Shown: positions 42,016-51,076 of the stretch, piece by piece | Position numbering within the stretch: the first letter of the stretch is position 1 | How the letters are laid out: every line of letters starts with the position of its first letter | Source of the DNA: Winogradskyella sp. J14-2 | Lineage (GTDB): Bacteria; Bacteroidota; Bacteroidia; Flavobacteriales; Flavobacteriaceae | NCBI RefSeq assembly: GCF_001971725.1 | Contig: NZ_CP019388.1 | Location: 1 to 64,000 of the forward strand | Direction: 5' to 3' | DNA: 64,000 nucleotides | Notes under the pieces: model-generated | Database searches by the model: none | What the model was told of the DNA's origin: nothing | The model's input: the letters and a program-made list of their open reading frames with translations, nothing else | Position numbers and translations under genes: made by a program

Positions 42016-42765
42016 TTAATTTGTATTTGGTTTAGTAGCTTTAATAATTTCATCTATGAGTTTATCTGTTTCTAGACAGCGTTCTTTAACTTGTTGGTAA
42101 TACCAAATATTATTGTCCAAATAGTTCTCGAATTTAACCTCTTGAAATAAAGGATAATAATCTGGTTTTACTTTAGAACTTCCAGCCCATGGATAGTTAC
42201 TTGCCATATCCATTTGTTTAAAAGATATTTTATCTAATAAATAGGGTATTAGCTCGTTGTTTGACCAATTATCCAACTTTGTAACACGAGTTTTTCTGAT
42301 TTCAGATAGTGTATTCCATTTATAGAGTAAGTCTGTGATTTGTTCATTTTTTAAAAGGTTTAATTTACCACTCTGGATAATGTTTTTAATTGTATTATCC
42401 GCAAATGCTATTTCGCTATATCCGAAAGAAACATAAAAAATACTATCTAAATTATGTTTAGAGAGTTCTTCTTTTGAAGTTCCAATTAAATTCATTAAAG
42501 TTATTTGCGCATTCATCTGATTATTAACCTCAATAAGAAAATCTTTCAACACCTTTTTATTTTCTTGAAAATCTGTGTGAAGTTTGGTAATTACCTCTTT
42601 TTCTTCGTTTTGCTCAATGCGATTGTTATTCCAGTTATTGACTTGTAATGCTAAAAGAATACCAATCATTACTAAAATAATTTCACCAATCGCATACTTA
42701 AAATACTTTCTAGTTTTTCCTTCTGACAGTAAATTTTGTCTAATTTTTCTAAAGAATTTTATCAT
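42016..42765 (-). CDS. DUF6090-family membrane protein, copy 2
   Basis: Identical 249-residue protein to 11476 and 62791. Same 921-bp cassette. Confidence 0.8.
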   Translation of the reverse strand: MIKFFRKIRQNLLSEGKTRKYFKYAIGEIILVMIGILLALQVNNWNNNRIEQNEEKEVITKLHTDFQENKKVLKDFLIEVNNQMNAQITLMNLIGTSKEELSKHNLDSIFYVSFGYSEIAFADNTIKNIIQSGKLNLLKNEQITDLLYKWNTLSEIRKTRVTKLDNWSNNELIPYLLDKISFKQMDMASNYPWAGSSKVKPDYYPLFQEVKFENYLDNNIWYYQQVKERCLETDKLIDEIIKATKPNTN

Positions 42766-42789
42766 TGTTCAGTGGTTGGTCATAATGAA

Positions 42790-42920
42790 GCACAACGGTT
42801 TGTATATGAAAAGTAGCGTGTTAAGTTGCTAGATTTTCATTGTTAAAACTAAAGTAATAAAAAAGTGCAAAATTTTGAGTCTTGAATTTAGTGAGCTATT
42901 TTTTATATACGTTGTTGTGC
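42790..42920 (-). repeat. attC-like site 42 (divergent)
   Basis: GCACAACGG to CGTTGTTGTGC, 131 bp. Arms TATATGAAAAGTAGCGTG / TGAGCTATTTTTTATATA. The centre has no strong hairpin. Confidence 0.75.
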
Positions 42921-42928
42921 GTTCGGCT

Positions 42929-43495
42929 TTATTCATCAAGTCTTTCGTATGTATTAGTTTCTTCCCAAACTTTTGCATCTCCAAAAATCAACAATAAAGC
43001 GCCTGAGCTATCAAAAATATCATTTAAAATTAAATCATTGTTTTGGTTTAAAGCGATTCGTACTTTTTTCACATCAACTCCGCCAAATAAGTAAGGTATT
43101 CCTCTAATTATTGTATTCCGATTTTTTAGATATAAAAATCCATCGTTTTTAAATTTGTATTCGATTTTTTGACTTTTGATAGTATCATTTTCTTTAAGAA
43201 AGTCAATTCGCAAATTTTGTTTGTCAATAATTTTAATTTTAAATCTTCCTCCAATAATTGTATCAAAACTTATAGTATCGCTTTGTCCTCTTCCATATTT
43301 CCGATAGAATTTGTTATTGGCGTTGTGATAATATGGATATTCACTTTTTAATTTATCAAGCGCAAAAATTGAATATGTTCCATTTAATTTACTTGCGTTT
43401 TCACTATTTACTTTAACGAGATTTTCCGGTCTATTTTTAAAAACTCCGCAACTCATAAATAATGATGACAATAAAATTAAATATAGATATTTCAT
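42929..43495 (-). CDS. lipoprotein, unknown
   Basis: 188 residues with the lipoprotein signal MKYLYLILLSSLFMSCGVFK (lipobox FMSC). Mature part β-rich (GRFKIKIIDKQNLRIDFLKE, IEYKFKNDGFLYLKNRNTII). Family not recognised. Single-gene cassette ending TTGTGCGT/ACGCACAA. Confidence 0.7.
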   Translation of the reverse strand: MKYLYLILLSSLFMSCGVFKNRPENLVKVNSENASKLNGTYSIFALDKLKSEYPYYHNANNKFYRKYGRGQSDTISFDTIIGGRFKIKIIDKQNLRIDFLKENDTIKSQKIEYKFKNDGFLYLKNRNTIIRGIPYLFGGVDVKKVRIALNQNNDLILNDIFDSSGALLLIFGDAKVWEETNTYERLDE

Positions 43496-43529
43496 TCAGA
43501 TTTTTATGTTCTCGTTTTTTTTAGCTGAC

Positions 43530-43664
43530 GCACAACGGTTTGGGCTATGGTTTCGTTACGGAATGGTACGCAAGTATCATTCCGCCGTAACCATAAATTT
43601 AGCAAAAAGGCTCGAAATTCCGATTAGGAATTTCAGCCGTAATGAACTATAGCCGTTGTTGTAA
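43530..43664 (-). repeat. attC-like site 43 (family E)
   Basis: GCACAACGG to CGTTGTTGTAA, 135 bp. Family E with small differences from the DUF6090-linked copies, carried by a different cassette. Confidence 0.85.
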
Positions 43665-43675
43665 CACGTTTTTAT

Positions 43676-43930
43676 TTATTCAATTATTTTTTTCGTTCTT
43701 TCTTTTATTAATAGAAAAGTCAGAATTATAATTATACCAATTCCAACTATTAGTAAACCATATTTTAATAACCCAGTCAGGAAAAAAGTCGGAAATCCAC
43801 TATAACGAAAGTCACTCATTCTTTCCACGAGATTTGGAATAACGTTGGAATTATCCAAAAAGTAATAGCTGACGACACATACTAAACCAATAAGGTAAAG
43901 TCTAATAATCTTGAATTTCTTTTTATTCAT
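43676..43930 (-). CDS. small membrane protein
   Basis: 84 residues with two membrane helices (IRLYLIGLVCVVSYYFL and YGLLIVGIGIIIILTFLLI). Overlaps the upstream gene by 4 bp in a two-gene cassette. Family not recognised. Confidence 0.6.
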   Translation of the reverse strand: MNKKKFKIIRLYLIGLVCVVSYYFLDNSNVIPNLVERMSDFRYSGFPTFFLTGLLKYGLLIVGIGIIIILTFLLIKERTKKIIE

Positions 43931-44415
43931 AATAGTTTTGAGATTCGTTGAATTTCGTCTCTCAAATTCAATTCAGAGTTTTGTTCAATTGAATAACTTT
44001 CTGCTACAATTTCAAAACAAGTGTCGTGGAAGAAAAAAATGAAATGTTTATATTTCTCAAATAGTTCGTCTTTGTGGTATGGATGAACAGAGTTTATTTT
44101 TTTAAGCTGTTTTATCCATTCCGAGTCAATTACTTTTTGAATTGAGTAAGGCTTGAGTCCTAATTCATAAAGAGGATGCCCACTCATTGCTTCGTCATTC
44201 GGACTTCCAAATTTGAATTGTTCAAATAGGTCAAATTTTATGGTTATAATTCCGTCGTCTTGGTCAGTCCGCATATGTATTGATTTTCCATCCCAATTTG
44301 GGTCAACATTGCTAACGTAGAAAATCAAATACAGATTTAGTTCATTCGATAAAATTGTTGGTGTTGGTGCGCCAACATCTATATCAAATTTTTCTTTAAT
44401 CTCTTCGATTTTCAT
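43927..44415 (-). CDS. hypothetical protein
   Basis: 162 residues, soluble. The stretch FKFGSPNDEAMSGHPLYELG followed by KHFIFFFHDTCFEIVAESY suggests a conserved family that I cannot name. It is co-translated with the following small membrane protein (ATGA-type overlap). Confidence 0.65.
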   Translation of the reverse strand: MKIEEIKEKFDIDVGAPTPTILSNELNLYLIFYVSNVDPNWDGKSIHMRTDQDDGIITIKFDLFEQFKFGSPNDEAMSGHPLYELGLKPYSIQKVIDSEWIKQLKKINSVHPYHKDELFEKYKHFIFFFHDTCFEIVAESYSIEQNSELNLRDEIQRISKLL

Positions 44416-44442
44416 CTGATTTACTGGTTTTTTTTAAATGTG

Positions 44443-44571
44443 TTACAACGGTCTTGTGTATGGCTCGTTGCGGAAAATCAGCTATGATTTTCCGCCGTAA
44501 CCGAAAGATAGCAAATTGCAATGAATTCCGATTAGGAATTCAGCCGCAATGAGCTATACACGTTGTTGCCA
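44443..44571 (-). repeat. attC-like site 44 (family F)
   Basis: TTACAACGG to CGTTGTTGCCA, 129 bp. Confidence 0.85.
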
Positions 44572-44580
44572 TTAGTACTT

Positions 44581-45117
44581 TTATTTCCATTTCCAATTCA
44601 GTTCATCAACGTATTCTGCTCCTAATTCAGTTACTCGCTTTTTAAATTCCGTTTGATTTTCAATCGAGTGTTTTGGTACAATTAGAGACAAGTCAGTTTG
44701 TAACTTTATAAAGAAATGGTCTTTAGTTTCTATCAGTTCTTTTAGTTCAGTTCCGTTTATTCTGCTTTCAGATGTAAAATCTTTGGAATTCACAGAATTT
44801 TCATTGAAGTCAATTTCAACAGGTTTGTTAATCCGATTTTTATAATTTTCCTCAACGTGTTTTTTAAAATGGTTCTTATATCTCCATTTAGCATACAACG
44901 GATAGAACACAAACCATAAAATTCCAAAAACAATGAATGCGATTCCAATTCCGAATTTTTCGCTTTGGTTCGCGAAAAAAATTCCAAGTACCAAATAGAG
45001 TATTGGAATAATTATTCGAGAGCGAAATCGTCTTTTTTTATGTAATTCAGACTTTGAAGAAGTATAAAGCTGATATTCTAAAAAATCCGAGTTTGTAAGT
45101 TGATAGTTTATAGTCAT
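44581..45117 (-). CDS. YcxB-like membrane protein
   Basis: 178 residues. YcxB-type layout: N-terminal soluble segment (TNSDFLEYQLYTSSKSEL), two adjacent membrane helices (IIIPILYLVLGIFFANQ and IGIAFIVFGILWFVFYPLY), and a C-terminal β domain ending VPKHSIENQTEFKKRVTEL. Function unknown. Single-gene cassette. Confidence 0.7.
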   Translation of the reverse strand: MTINYQLTNSDFLEYQLYTSSKSELHKKRRFRSRIIIPILYLVLGIFFANQSEKFGIGIAFIVFGILWFVFYPLYAKWRYKNHFKKHVEENYKNRINKPVEIDFNENSVNSKDFTSESRINGTELKELIETKDHFFIKLQTDLSLIVPKHSIENQTEFKKRVTELGAEYVDELNWKWK

Positions 45118-45127
45118 TTCGTATTAA

Positions 45128-45325
45128 TGGCAACGGTTTTGTGTATGGCTCGTTGCGTGTAAATTAGCAATAATTTTTCGGTTGAGCCACAAGCCAGATT
45201 TTTAAATTTTACTATTTATCTTTTTTATTTGAAATCGTCAAATTTAAAAATTTGGCGACTTTCCAAATATGCCTTAACTTTCGATTAAGCAACTGCCCAG
45301 CAATGAGCTATACACGTTGTTCTAT
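45128..45325 (-). repeat. attC-like site 45 (family C variant)
   Basis: TGGCAACGG to CGTTGTTCTAT, 198 bp, inner stem AGATTTTTAAATTT / AAATTTAAAAATTT. Confidence 0.85.
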
Positions 45326-45333
45326 GCAGTTTT

Positions 45334-46086
45334 TTACACATCTTTTTCTATCTGTTCATATGTCAAAATCCTACTTGAAAGTCTATCAATAGTGTCAGGT
45401 AAAAACCTATTTTTTACCTGTCTAAGATGCCTTATCAATTCATTAATGTCGTTATCGTTTTCTACAATTAGATATTGGATGTCGTCAGGTTGAAAGTGTA
45501 ATGTTATATCTCTTACTTTTCTATTTAATCTTGACTTTTGCTGTGATGTCGCAATTTGTTCGATAGGAACAAATGATTGAATATTATCTCTAATTGGTGG
45601 GACGTATCGCCATTCTCTTTCGTTTGCAAAGACATAATTTGGCACAGTTTTGTGTCTTGGTCTTATCAAGTCGCCTTGATAGTTTTTAACATATCTAAGA
45701 GTGTTCAGCGTATTATTGTACGCAGTTTCATTTCTGCCACTTGAATCCGCTGTGTTGTTCACGAGTTGGAAAAATTTTTCTATTCCATCTATAAAGTTTG
45801 CTGTAAATAAACTTTGGTCACTTGCATACATTACTGGGTTTAATCCGCTTTCGATTGCCCATTTTTTCGTCAGTCCAATACCAAATTTTCCATATGTTCC
45901 AATATTTTCTTTCAATTCAGAAAGTCGTAAGTCGCTAAACGATACCATTGGAACTGCAAACTCTTTTATATTGGCTCCACCTATAATTCTTTCCCTTGCG
46001 TACGACACACGAAAGGTGCTTTCTAAAATAGAGTAGAGGCTATTTTTATTAGTGAAATGAAATAGTATGTTAGGATATAATGCCAA
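45334..46086 (-). CDS. AbiGi-like protein
   Basis: 250 residues, TTG start. N-terminal YPNILFHFTNKNSLYSILES followed by a R-x-S-YARE region and VPMVSFSDLRLSELKENIGT, then a C-terminal ANEREWRYVPP and ADDIQ-type strand. This pattern fits the abortive-infection AbiGi family. In AbiG systems the partner is a nucleotidyltransferase-like AbiGii; no such gene is next to it, so it stands alone in its cassette. Confidence 0.65.
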   Translation of the reverse strand: MALYPNILFHFTNKNSLYSILESTFRVSYARERIIGGANIKEFAVPMVSFSDLRLSELKENIGTYGKFGIGLTKKWAIESGLNPVMYASDQSLFTANFIDGIEKFFQLVNNTADSSGRNETAYNNTLNTLRYVKNYQGDLIRPRHKTVPNYVFANEREWRYVPPIRDNIQSFVPIEQIATSQQKSRLNRKVRDITLHFQPDDIQYLIVENDNDINELIRHLRQVKNRFLPDTIDRLSSRILTYEQIEKDV

Positions 46087-46120
46087 TGTTCAATCTTTTC
46101 TCGATGTTGGTTTAAATTGC

Positions 46121-46249
46121 ATAGAACGTGTTTGTGTATGGCTCGTTGCGGGAAATCAGCTATGATTTTCCGCCGTAAAACGAAGATAGCAAATTGCAAT
46201 GAATTCCGATTAGGAATTCAGCCGCAATGAGCTATACACGGTGTTGTGT
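46121..46249 (-). repeat. attC-like site 46 (family F)
   Basis: ATAGAACGT to CGGTGTTGTGT, 129 bp. Opens AACGT; otherwise family F. Confidence 0.85.
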
Positions 46250-46258
46250 GTAGTTTTT

Positions 46259-46900
46259 TTATTCTATATAAACTTTTAATTCAATAATTTTTGCTCTGTC
46301 CACGTTTGGTCTGTCCGTTACAAGTTTCACATTGTCAATCAAAACACTATCTCCTTTTTTGAGATTATATATTTGTTTTTTTGCTACATCATTAAATGTA
46401 TTTCCTTCATTAAATAAACGTTTTTGGTTATTGATTTGATATTCAAAACTGTATACATCAGGTAGTTCCAGAACAAATTGAGGGATATGAGGTTTTATTT
46501 TAGAACTGGCAAGTTTTTCTTTCGACAATGTTACATTTCCGAAATATTTATGAATGCTTGCATAAGGTTTTTGAATATCTAAAATCCGAAATTCCCTTTT
46601 GTCAATTATTTCTTGTCCCTTAATGTATCCAACTATAGTAATTTCCATAGTAAGTCCTTGACCTGGTGAAATATAATACTCATTGTTATCAATTTTATGA
46701 AGTCCAATTCCGCTTACTTTTATGCTATCGGTATTAGGCACATATATGGTCAAAGGGTTTCTGATACCTCTATAAACGACATTTAATTTATTATTTTCAA
46801 CTATAGATTTGATTTTAGGATTTGTCGGATTACCTACTGTTTTTTTAGGCGCACAATGAATAAAACTTAAAACGACAATTAGAAGAATTATTTGTTTCAT
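46259..46900 (-). CDS. GldM-like lipoprotein
   Basis: 213 residues, lipobox FIHC in MKQIILLIVVLSFIHCAPKK. The mature part starts ENNKLNVVYRGIRNPLTIYV, the same type of segment as in the C-terminal domains of the gliding-motility/type IX secretion protein GldM, followed by β-strands to the end. It lacks the GldM membrane anchor and helical part. It may interact with surface machinery; that is inference. Confidence 0.65.
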   Translation of the reverse strand: MKQIILLIVVLSFIHCAPKKTVGNPTNPKIKSIVENNKLNVVYRGIRNPLTIYVPNTDSIKVSGIGLHKIDNNEYYISPGQGLTMEITIVGYIKGQEIIDKREFRILDIQKPYASIHKYFGNVTLSKEKLASSKIKPHIPQFVLELPDVYSFEYQINNQKRLFNEGNTFNDVAKKQIYNLKKGDSVLIDNVKLVTDRPNVDRAKIIELKVYIE

Positions 46901-46918
46901 AAGATTTATTCAAATTAC

Positions 46919-47047
46919 ACACAACGGTCGTGTGTATGGCTCGTTGCGGAAAATCAGCTATGATTTTCCGCCGTAACCGAAAGATAGCAAATTGCAATGA
47001 ATTCCGATTAGGAATTCAGCCGCAATGAGCTATACACGTTGTTGTAA
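46919..47047 (-). repeat. attC-like site 47 (family F)
   Basis: ACACAACGG to CGTTGTTGTAA, 129 bp. Confidence 0.85.
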
Positions 47048-47063
47048 ACAGTTATTATTCCGT

Positions 47064-47270
47064 TTATTTTATTCTATTCCGATTGAAATCCGGTTCAAAT
47101 TTTCTTTTGACTAATAGTTTTCTTTTATGGATTAAAAAGAAAAAATATCCAATGTAACTGAATATAAGAACTATACCAATCCAAATATATTTATCTCGTT
47201 TGTACTTAAAATTTAAAAATCTTAACTCCAATAGAAACAAAAGGAAGAATACTATTCTAAAATACAGCAT
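47064..47270 (-). CDS. small membrane protein
   Basis: 68 residues, two hydrophobic helices (YFRIVFFLLFLLELRFL and YIWIGIVLIFSYIGYFFFLI) and a basic C-terminus. Directly abuts the upstream gene in a two-gene cassette. Family not recognised. Confidence 0.55.
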   Translation of the reverse strand: MLYFRIVFFLLFLLELRFLNFKYKRDKYIWIGIVLIFSYIGYFFFLIHKRKLLVKRKFEPDFNRNRIK

Positions 47271-47744
47271 TTACAAGACAGTTATTTTTTCAGTAATGTA
47301 TTTTTCAATCAGTTCTTTGTCCGCTTTGTTTTTTAAAATCAGAAGTTCATTGTTTTTATGAGTCCGATAATTCATTAAGAATTTCGTTTTTCCGCTCCGA
47401 GTTAATTCCGAATATTCAAATCGGTTTGGGTCAAATTTGCAAGCAATTAATTCCGTTTTTTGAGTTCGGTCAAGTATTTTTTTTAGTCGAGTTATTTTTC
47501 CAGTTTGTTCGTCAATTTTTAATTCCGTGTAGTAAATCCACGAAGCAAATCGGTAAATTGTGTATCCTATTAAAGTTAGAATTGCGATAAAAATTCCGAC
47601 TCCAATTCCGAGAAACCAAATGAGGAAAATGAATGAAGCAGAAGTCCAAATCATCAGTTCTTTCCAGTTAAATGGAATTCGGTCACTCAAAGTGTGAATG
47701 TTCCCATTTTTAGAAATTCTGAAATAGTCTTCGTTCTCGTTCAT
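47271..47744 (-). CDS. membrane protein, unknown
   Basis: 157 residues. Two membrane helices (MIWTSASFIFLIWFLGIGVG and FIAILTLIGYTIYRFASWIY) are followed by a β-rich cytoplasmic or periplasmic part (KIDEQTGKITRLKKILDRTQ). Resembles PH-like bacterial membrane proteins in layout only. Confidence 0.6.
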   Translation of the reverse strand: MNENEDYFRISKNGNIHTLSDRIPFNWKELMIWTSASFIFLIWFLGIGVGIFIAILTLIGYTIYRFASWIYYTELKIDEQTGKITRLKKILDRTQKTELIACKFDPNRFEYSELTRSGKTKFLMNYRTHKNNELLILKNKADKELIEKYITEKITVL

Positions 47745-47750
47745 AATTGT

Positions 47751-47884
47751 TTACAACGGCTCTGTATAAAGTTTGTTGCGTTATTTTCAAGCTAAAAGTA
47801 AACAAATTATTACTGATAAGAAAGTCCGCGAGGACTTTCGCAAGTAAGCAATTAGCTAGCAATAAAATTTATACCTTGTTGTAC
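47751..47884 (-). repeat. attC-like site 48 (family B variant)
   Basis: TTACAACGG to CCTTGTTGTAC, 134 bp, central GAAAGTCCGCGAGGACTTTC. Confidence 0.85.
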
Positions 47885-47894
47885 ACTGTTTTTT

Positions 47895-48443
47895 TTATTC
47901 ACAATCTTTTATTAATTCCCATTCAACTGTCACAGTTTTTAGTTTTGAATTATAATTGAAATCTCTAATTTTCTTTTTACAATTCAAGGTCAAATATTCA
48001 TTTTCAAGCTGGTTAGTATTAATATAACCTAATAATTCAGTCCAGCAATATATTGGAAAACATTCCTTTTTTTCAGATTTAGTAAGTTTTTCAAATTCGG
48101 TAATCTCAATATTTTCAAAAGTTGGAAGTTCAATTTTTCCTAAATTTAATTTTCTTTTTTTGTCTAGTTTCAAACTCTTTATTATGATTTTTAAAGTCTT
48201 TAAAGAATTTTCAGAAGAACTATGATTCAAGTCAATTATTAAGTCAAGACTTTTTAGTTCCTCATCTGTTTCTATTGAAAAATTACCGTTAAAATCTGAT
48301 TCAATAATTTTATTTTTTCCTTTTATTGAAATTTTTGCCATTGGAAACTCAGATTCATACTGAAATAATTGTCCAGTTATTTGAGCATTAATAATTCCAT
48401 TAAATGCCAGAACCAAAATTGATATGTAAAATGCCTTTCTCAA
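47895..48443 (-). CDS. secreted protein with carboxypeptidase-regulatory-like domain
   Basis: 182 residues, TTG start in the CATTTGAG-type leader. Signal peptide RKAFYISILVLAFNGIINAQ. The next segment ITGQLFQYESEFPMAKISIK followed by SDFNGNFSIETDEEL is the CarboxypepD_reg-like pattern common in Bacteroidota surface proteins. C-terminal cysteines (CFPIYCW) may pair. Function unknown. Confidence 0.7.
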   Translation of the reverse strand: MRKAFYISILVLAFNGIINAQITGQLFQYESEFPMAKISIKGKNKIIESDFNGNFSIETDEELKSLDLIIDLNHSSSENSLKTLKIIIKSLKLDKKRKLNLGKIELPTFENIEITEFEKLTKSEKKECFPIYCWTELLGYINTNQLENEYLTLNCKKKIRDFNYNSKLKTVTVEWELIKDCE

Positions 48444-48448
48444 ATAGT

Positions 48449-48581
48449 GTACAACGGTCTCGTATAACCGTCAGTTACGGGTTAATATGCGTTAATTTTC
48501 GGTTTGGCACAGACGTTAGCAATTCTGAGTGGATTCGGACGTAGTCGAATCCGCCGTAATTGCGGTTATACATTGTTGTGC
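48449..48581 (-). repeat. attC-like site 49 (family D)
   Basis: GTACAACGG to CATTGTTGTGC, 133 bp, arms GTATAACCG / CGGTTATAC. Confidence 0.85.
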
Positions 48582-48592
48582 ATAGTGTTTTA

Positions 48593-49063
48593 TTATTTTT
48601 CAGTTCCGATTTCATTTACTTCATCCAGTTTTGCTGTCCGATTTATTAACAAAAATGGCAGTCCAATTCCAATTCCGATTATGATTGTTGAGTATAAAAA
48701 GAACGGTTCACTTATTAAATATTGTGGTATTAAAGGATTGTCAGGTTTCCCAATAAAGGTCAATATGTAAAGTCCGATTGTGATTGTAACAAATACGAAA
48801 AGAATTATTATTAAAATGTCTTTTATTAAGTCGGTTGTTTTAAATTCCAATCGTTTTGAATTTAATAACATTCCGAAAATTGGAATTGAGGAAATGGCAA
48901 AATAGTCCAGATTATTAAAATTAAGTCCAAAAAAATATCCAGTAATCTTTTGAAGAGAGTCATTAAGTCCAAATGGATTAATTATTCCAAAAAAGAAGAG
49001 GAAGAAAATCAAAGCAGAAATTCCGCCAATCAGATATTTTATTTTATTCGGTATTTTATTCAA
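48593..49063 (-). CDS. multi-pass membrane protein, unknown
   Basis: About 156 residues with four membrane helices (YLIGGISALIFFLFFFGI, NLDYFAISSIPIFGMLL, IIILFVFVTITIGLYILTFI, LYSTIIIGIGIGLPFLLI). No ATG lies at the 5' end. The TTG at 49063 is my choice; the frame is open through the cassette leader into the attC-like site (49138). Family not recognised. Confidence 0.6.
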   Translation of the reverse strand: MNKIPNKIKYLIGGISALIFFLFFFGIINPFGLNDSLQKITGYFFGLNFNNLDYFAISSIPIFGMLLNSKRLEFKTTDLIKDILIIILFVFVTITIGLYILTFIGKPDNPLIPQYLISEPFFLYSTIIIGIGIGLPFLLINRTAKLDEVNEIGTEK

Positions 49064-49095
49064 TTCGGTCAGTTTTCGCGGTTGGCTTACATTAT

Positions 49096-49289
49096 GCACA
49101 ACGGTCTTGTATATGGCTCGTAGCGTGCAAATTAGCAATTATTTTTCGGTTGAGCACGAGCCGAATTTTTTAATTTTCTTATTATCTTTTCTTCTCAATA
49201 AGCCAAATTAAAAAATTTGGCGGACTTGCAAATATGCCTTAACTTTGATTAAGCAACTAATTAGCTATGAGCTATATACGTTGTTGTAA
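49096..49289 (-). repeat. attC-like site 50 (family C)
   Basis: GCACAACGG to CGTTGTTGTAA, 194 bp, inner stem CCGAATTTTTTAATTT / AAATTAAAAAATTTGG. Confidence 0.85.
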
Positions 49290-49299
49290 AACGTTTTTT

Positions 49300-49662
49300 T
49301 CATAATGTTAATCGAAATCGACCTTTTAAATTCCGATTATAATATTTGCCAAAAGAATCAGCATTTTTAAATTCGTTCCACATTTCAATTGGCACTCCAC
49401 TATGAATGTAATTTTTTGATTTAGTTTCTATTATTAAATATCCAATATTGCCATCGCAAGAATAATACTCTGCGTCATAAATCCAAGAGCTTTTACCCGT
49501 ATTACAGTTATCGGAAAATTTAAAGTCAGAAGATTTAATGACTTGCATTGCATTCTTGTAATTGTCAAAACTGCCATCTATTGAATTACAATCTTTACCA
49601 CCACAAGAAATTGTAATGGTTAAAATTGAAATTAAGATTGATACTTTAAAAAATCTTGTCAT
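49300..49662 (-). CDS. small lipoprotein
   Basis: 120 residues, lipobox TISC in FKVSILISILTITISCGGKD. The mature part contains YDAEYYSCDGNIGYLIIETK, a compact domain with cysteines. Second gene of a two-gene cassette, 61 bp after the membrane protein gene. Confidence 0.65.
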   Translation of the reverse strand: MTRFFKVSILISILTITISCGGKDCNSIDGSFDNYKNAMQVIKSSDFKFSDNCNTGKSSWIYDAEYYSCDGNIGYLIIETKSKNYIHSGVPIEMWNEFKNADSFGKYYNRNLKGRFRLTL

Positions 49663-49723
49663 TTTATTAGTTGACTTTTACTCGTTTGAACATTTTTAAA
49701 TCTTCTTGTCAAGCTACAGTTTT

Positions 49724-50188
49724 TCAATATTCATTTTCTTCCAGTTTCATTGAAATTGGACTAAAAATTCCCTGATAGATTATTCCCAATTGAAGTCCTA
49801 GGAACGGAAACATAAGTAATATTGTTTTCAGCCACGATTGGTTCCACAACGCTTTTAAAATAGGCGTGGATTCATTCCCACTTACCATTTCTGGTGGATT
49901 TTGGTAAATCAAATAATAGAAATATGCAATTCCCAAAAGTCCAGCTATTGAATGAACTACAATACTGAACCAATTCAATCGATAAAATTTTAAAATCAGA
50001 ATATTTATAATCGCTGGTAATGAATTTACCAAGAATGAAATCAGTCCGATTAAAAATGTGTATCCAAGTATGAGCCAAATCCAGCTCAAAGAAAACATCC
50101 ACAGCATCAGAACCATTCCATAATAAACACACAAATAAGTCAGTAGAAACCAAATAAACATTGTTATTGGTGTTAGTAAATATCTCAT
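49724..50188 (-). CDS. multi-pass membrane protein, unknown
   Basis: 154 residues with four membrane helices (PITMFIWFLLTYLCVYYGMV, WIWLILGYTFLIGLISFLV, WFSIVVHSIAGLLGIAYFYY, TILLMFPFLGLQLGIIYQGI). First gene of a two-gene cassette. Family not recognised. Confidence 0.6.
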   Translation of the reverse strand: MRYLLTPITMFIWFLLTYLCVYYGMVLMLWMFSLSWIWLILGYTFLIGLISFLVNSLPAIINILILKFYRLNWFSIVVHSIAGLLGIAYFYYLIYQNPPEMVSGNESTPILKALWNQSWLKTILLMFPFLGLQLGIIYQGIFSPISMKLEENEY

Positions 50189-50207
50189 AATGGTTGGTTT
50201 AAATGTT

Positions 50208-50338
50208 TTACAACGGTCTCGGCTATGAGTAGTTGCGTGGTTTAGCAGTTAACTTTGCAAGTACACACTTAGCTGAAAATCCGCTAGGATTTTCAGAAGT
50301 AGGCGAGAACAAGCAATTACTTATAGCCATTGTTGTGT
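50208..50338 (-). repeat. attC-like site 51 (family A)
   Basis: TTACAACGG to CATTGTTGTGT, 131 bp. Same as site 16 apart from the opening core. Confidence 0.85.
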
Positions 50339-51064
50339 GCTGGCTTTTTTTATTCCATAATGTTCCAACCAAGCCAGCGGTTCAGTCAGATTATGTTTAT
50401 TAAATTCTAAATGTATTACTCGTCTTTTCTTTCCGTTTGTCGTTCTATTCGAAGCGTGTAAAGTCAGAGGTTTCATTAACATTGCTCCACCCTTTTCTAC
50501 TTCACAAACAAATTCGTTCTCTAAATTCCAATCTTTCGAGTCAGCACGAACTATTCCGTTTAAGTGAGATTTCGGAATTACTTTTAGCGCTCCATTATTC
50601 TTGTCCGTTTTGTCTAAATGAATTCGGATTGTTATTGTGTCTTGTAAAATCTCAATTGGTGGTTGAACTCCGTATTGTCCTTTTTTAAAAGTCCAATTCA
50701 CGTAATTTTCCAAATCAGCTTTTTTGTCAACTGAAATGCTCAAATCTTGGTGATAAGCAACAAACCAATTCGATTCGCTAGGTTTGTCAAAATAAATAGC
50801 TTTTGTCAAGAAATATTCAGATTCGGAAAGGTCAGCAATTAATGCAGTCAGTTTTTTGTTGAACAATAAATCACTCAATTCAGGCACATTTTTGATTAAT
50901 TGCCTAATAGCAAACAAGTCCTTTGTTTTCATAAAGGAATTTCCGTCCTGTTCAGCATTTCCGATACAAGCTAAAATTCTGCTTATTTCGATGTCAGAAT
51001 ACAAGTCAGATAAAACGGAAAATCCATTTTCTTCAAGTTCTATTTTGTTTCTTGCGTAGTTCAT
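50321..51064 (-). CDS. phytanoyl-CoA dioxygenase (PhyH)-like protein, copy 2
   Basis: Identical 247-residue protein to 18458, with the H-x-D motif in VAYHQDLSISVDK and the attC-encoded QQWL end. The duplicated unit is the full 869-bp cassette. Confidence 0.85.
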   Translation of the reverse strand: MNYARNKIELEENGFSVLSDLYSDIEISRILACIGNAEQDGNSFMKTKDLFAIRQLIKNVPELSDLLFNKKLTALIADLSESEYFLTKAIYFDKPSESNWFVAYHQDLSISVDKKADLENYVNWTFKKGQYGVQPPIEILQDTITIRIHLDKTDKNNGALKVIPKSHLNGIVRADSKDWNLENEFVCEVEKGGAMLMKPLTLHASNRTTNGKKRRVIHLEFNKHNLTEPLAWLEHYGIKKASTQQWL

Positions 51065-51076
51065 TTTTTAGCTTGC

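Noticed and set aside
44790-44987. Second minus-strand frame inside the YcxB-like gene
   Set aside because: It lies wholly within a better-supported gene in another frame.
49872-50153. 93-codon minus-strand ORF inside the membrane protein at 49724
   Set aside because: Overlaps a gene with four clear membrane helices; composition does not suggest a real protein.
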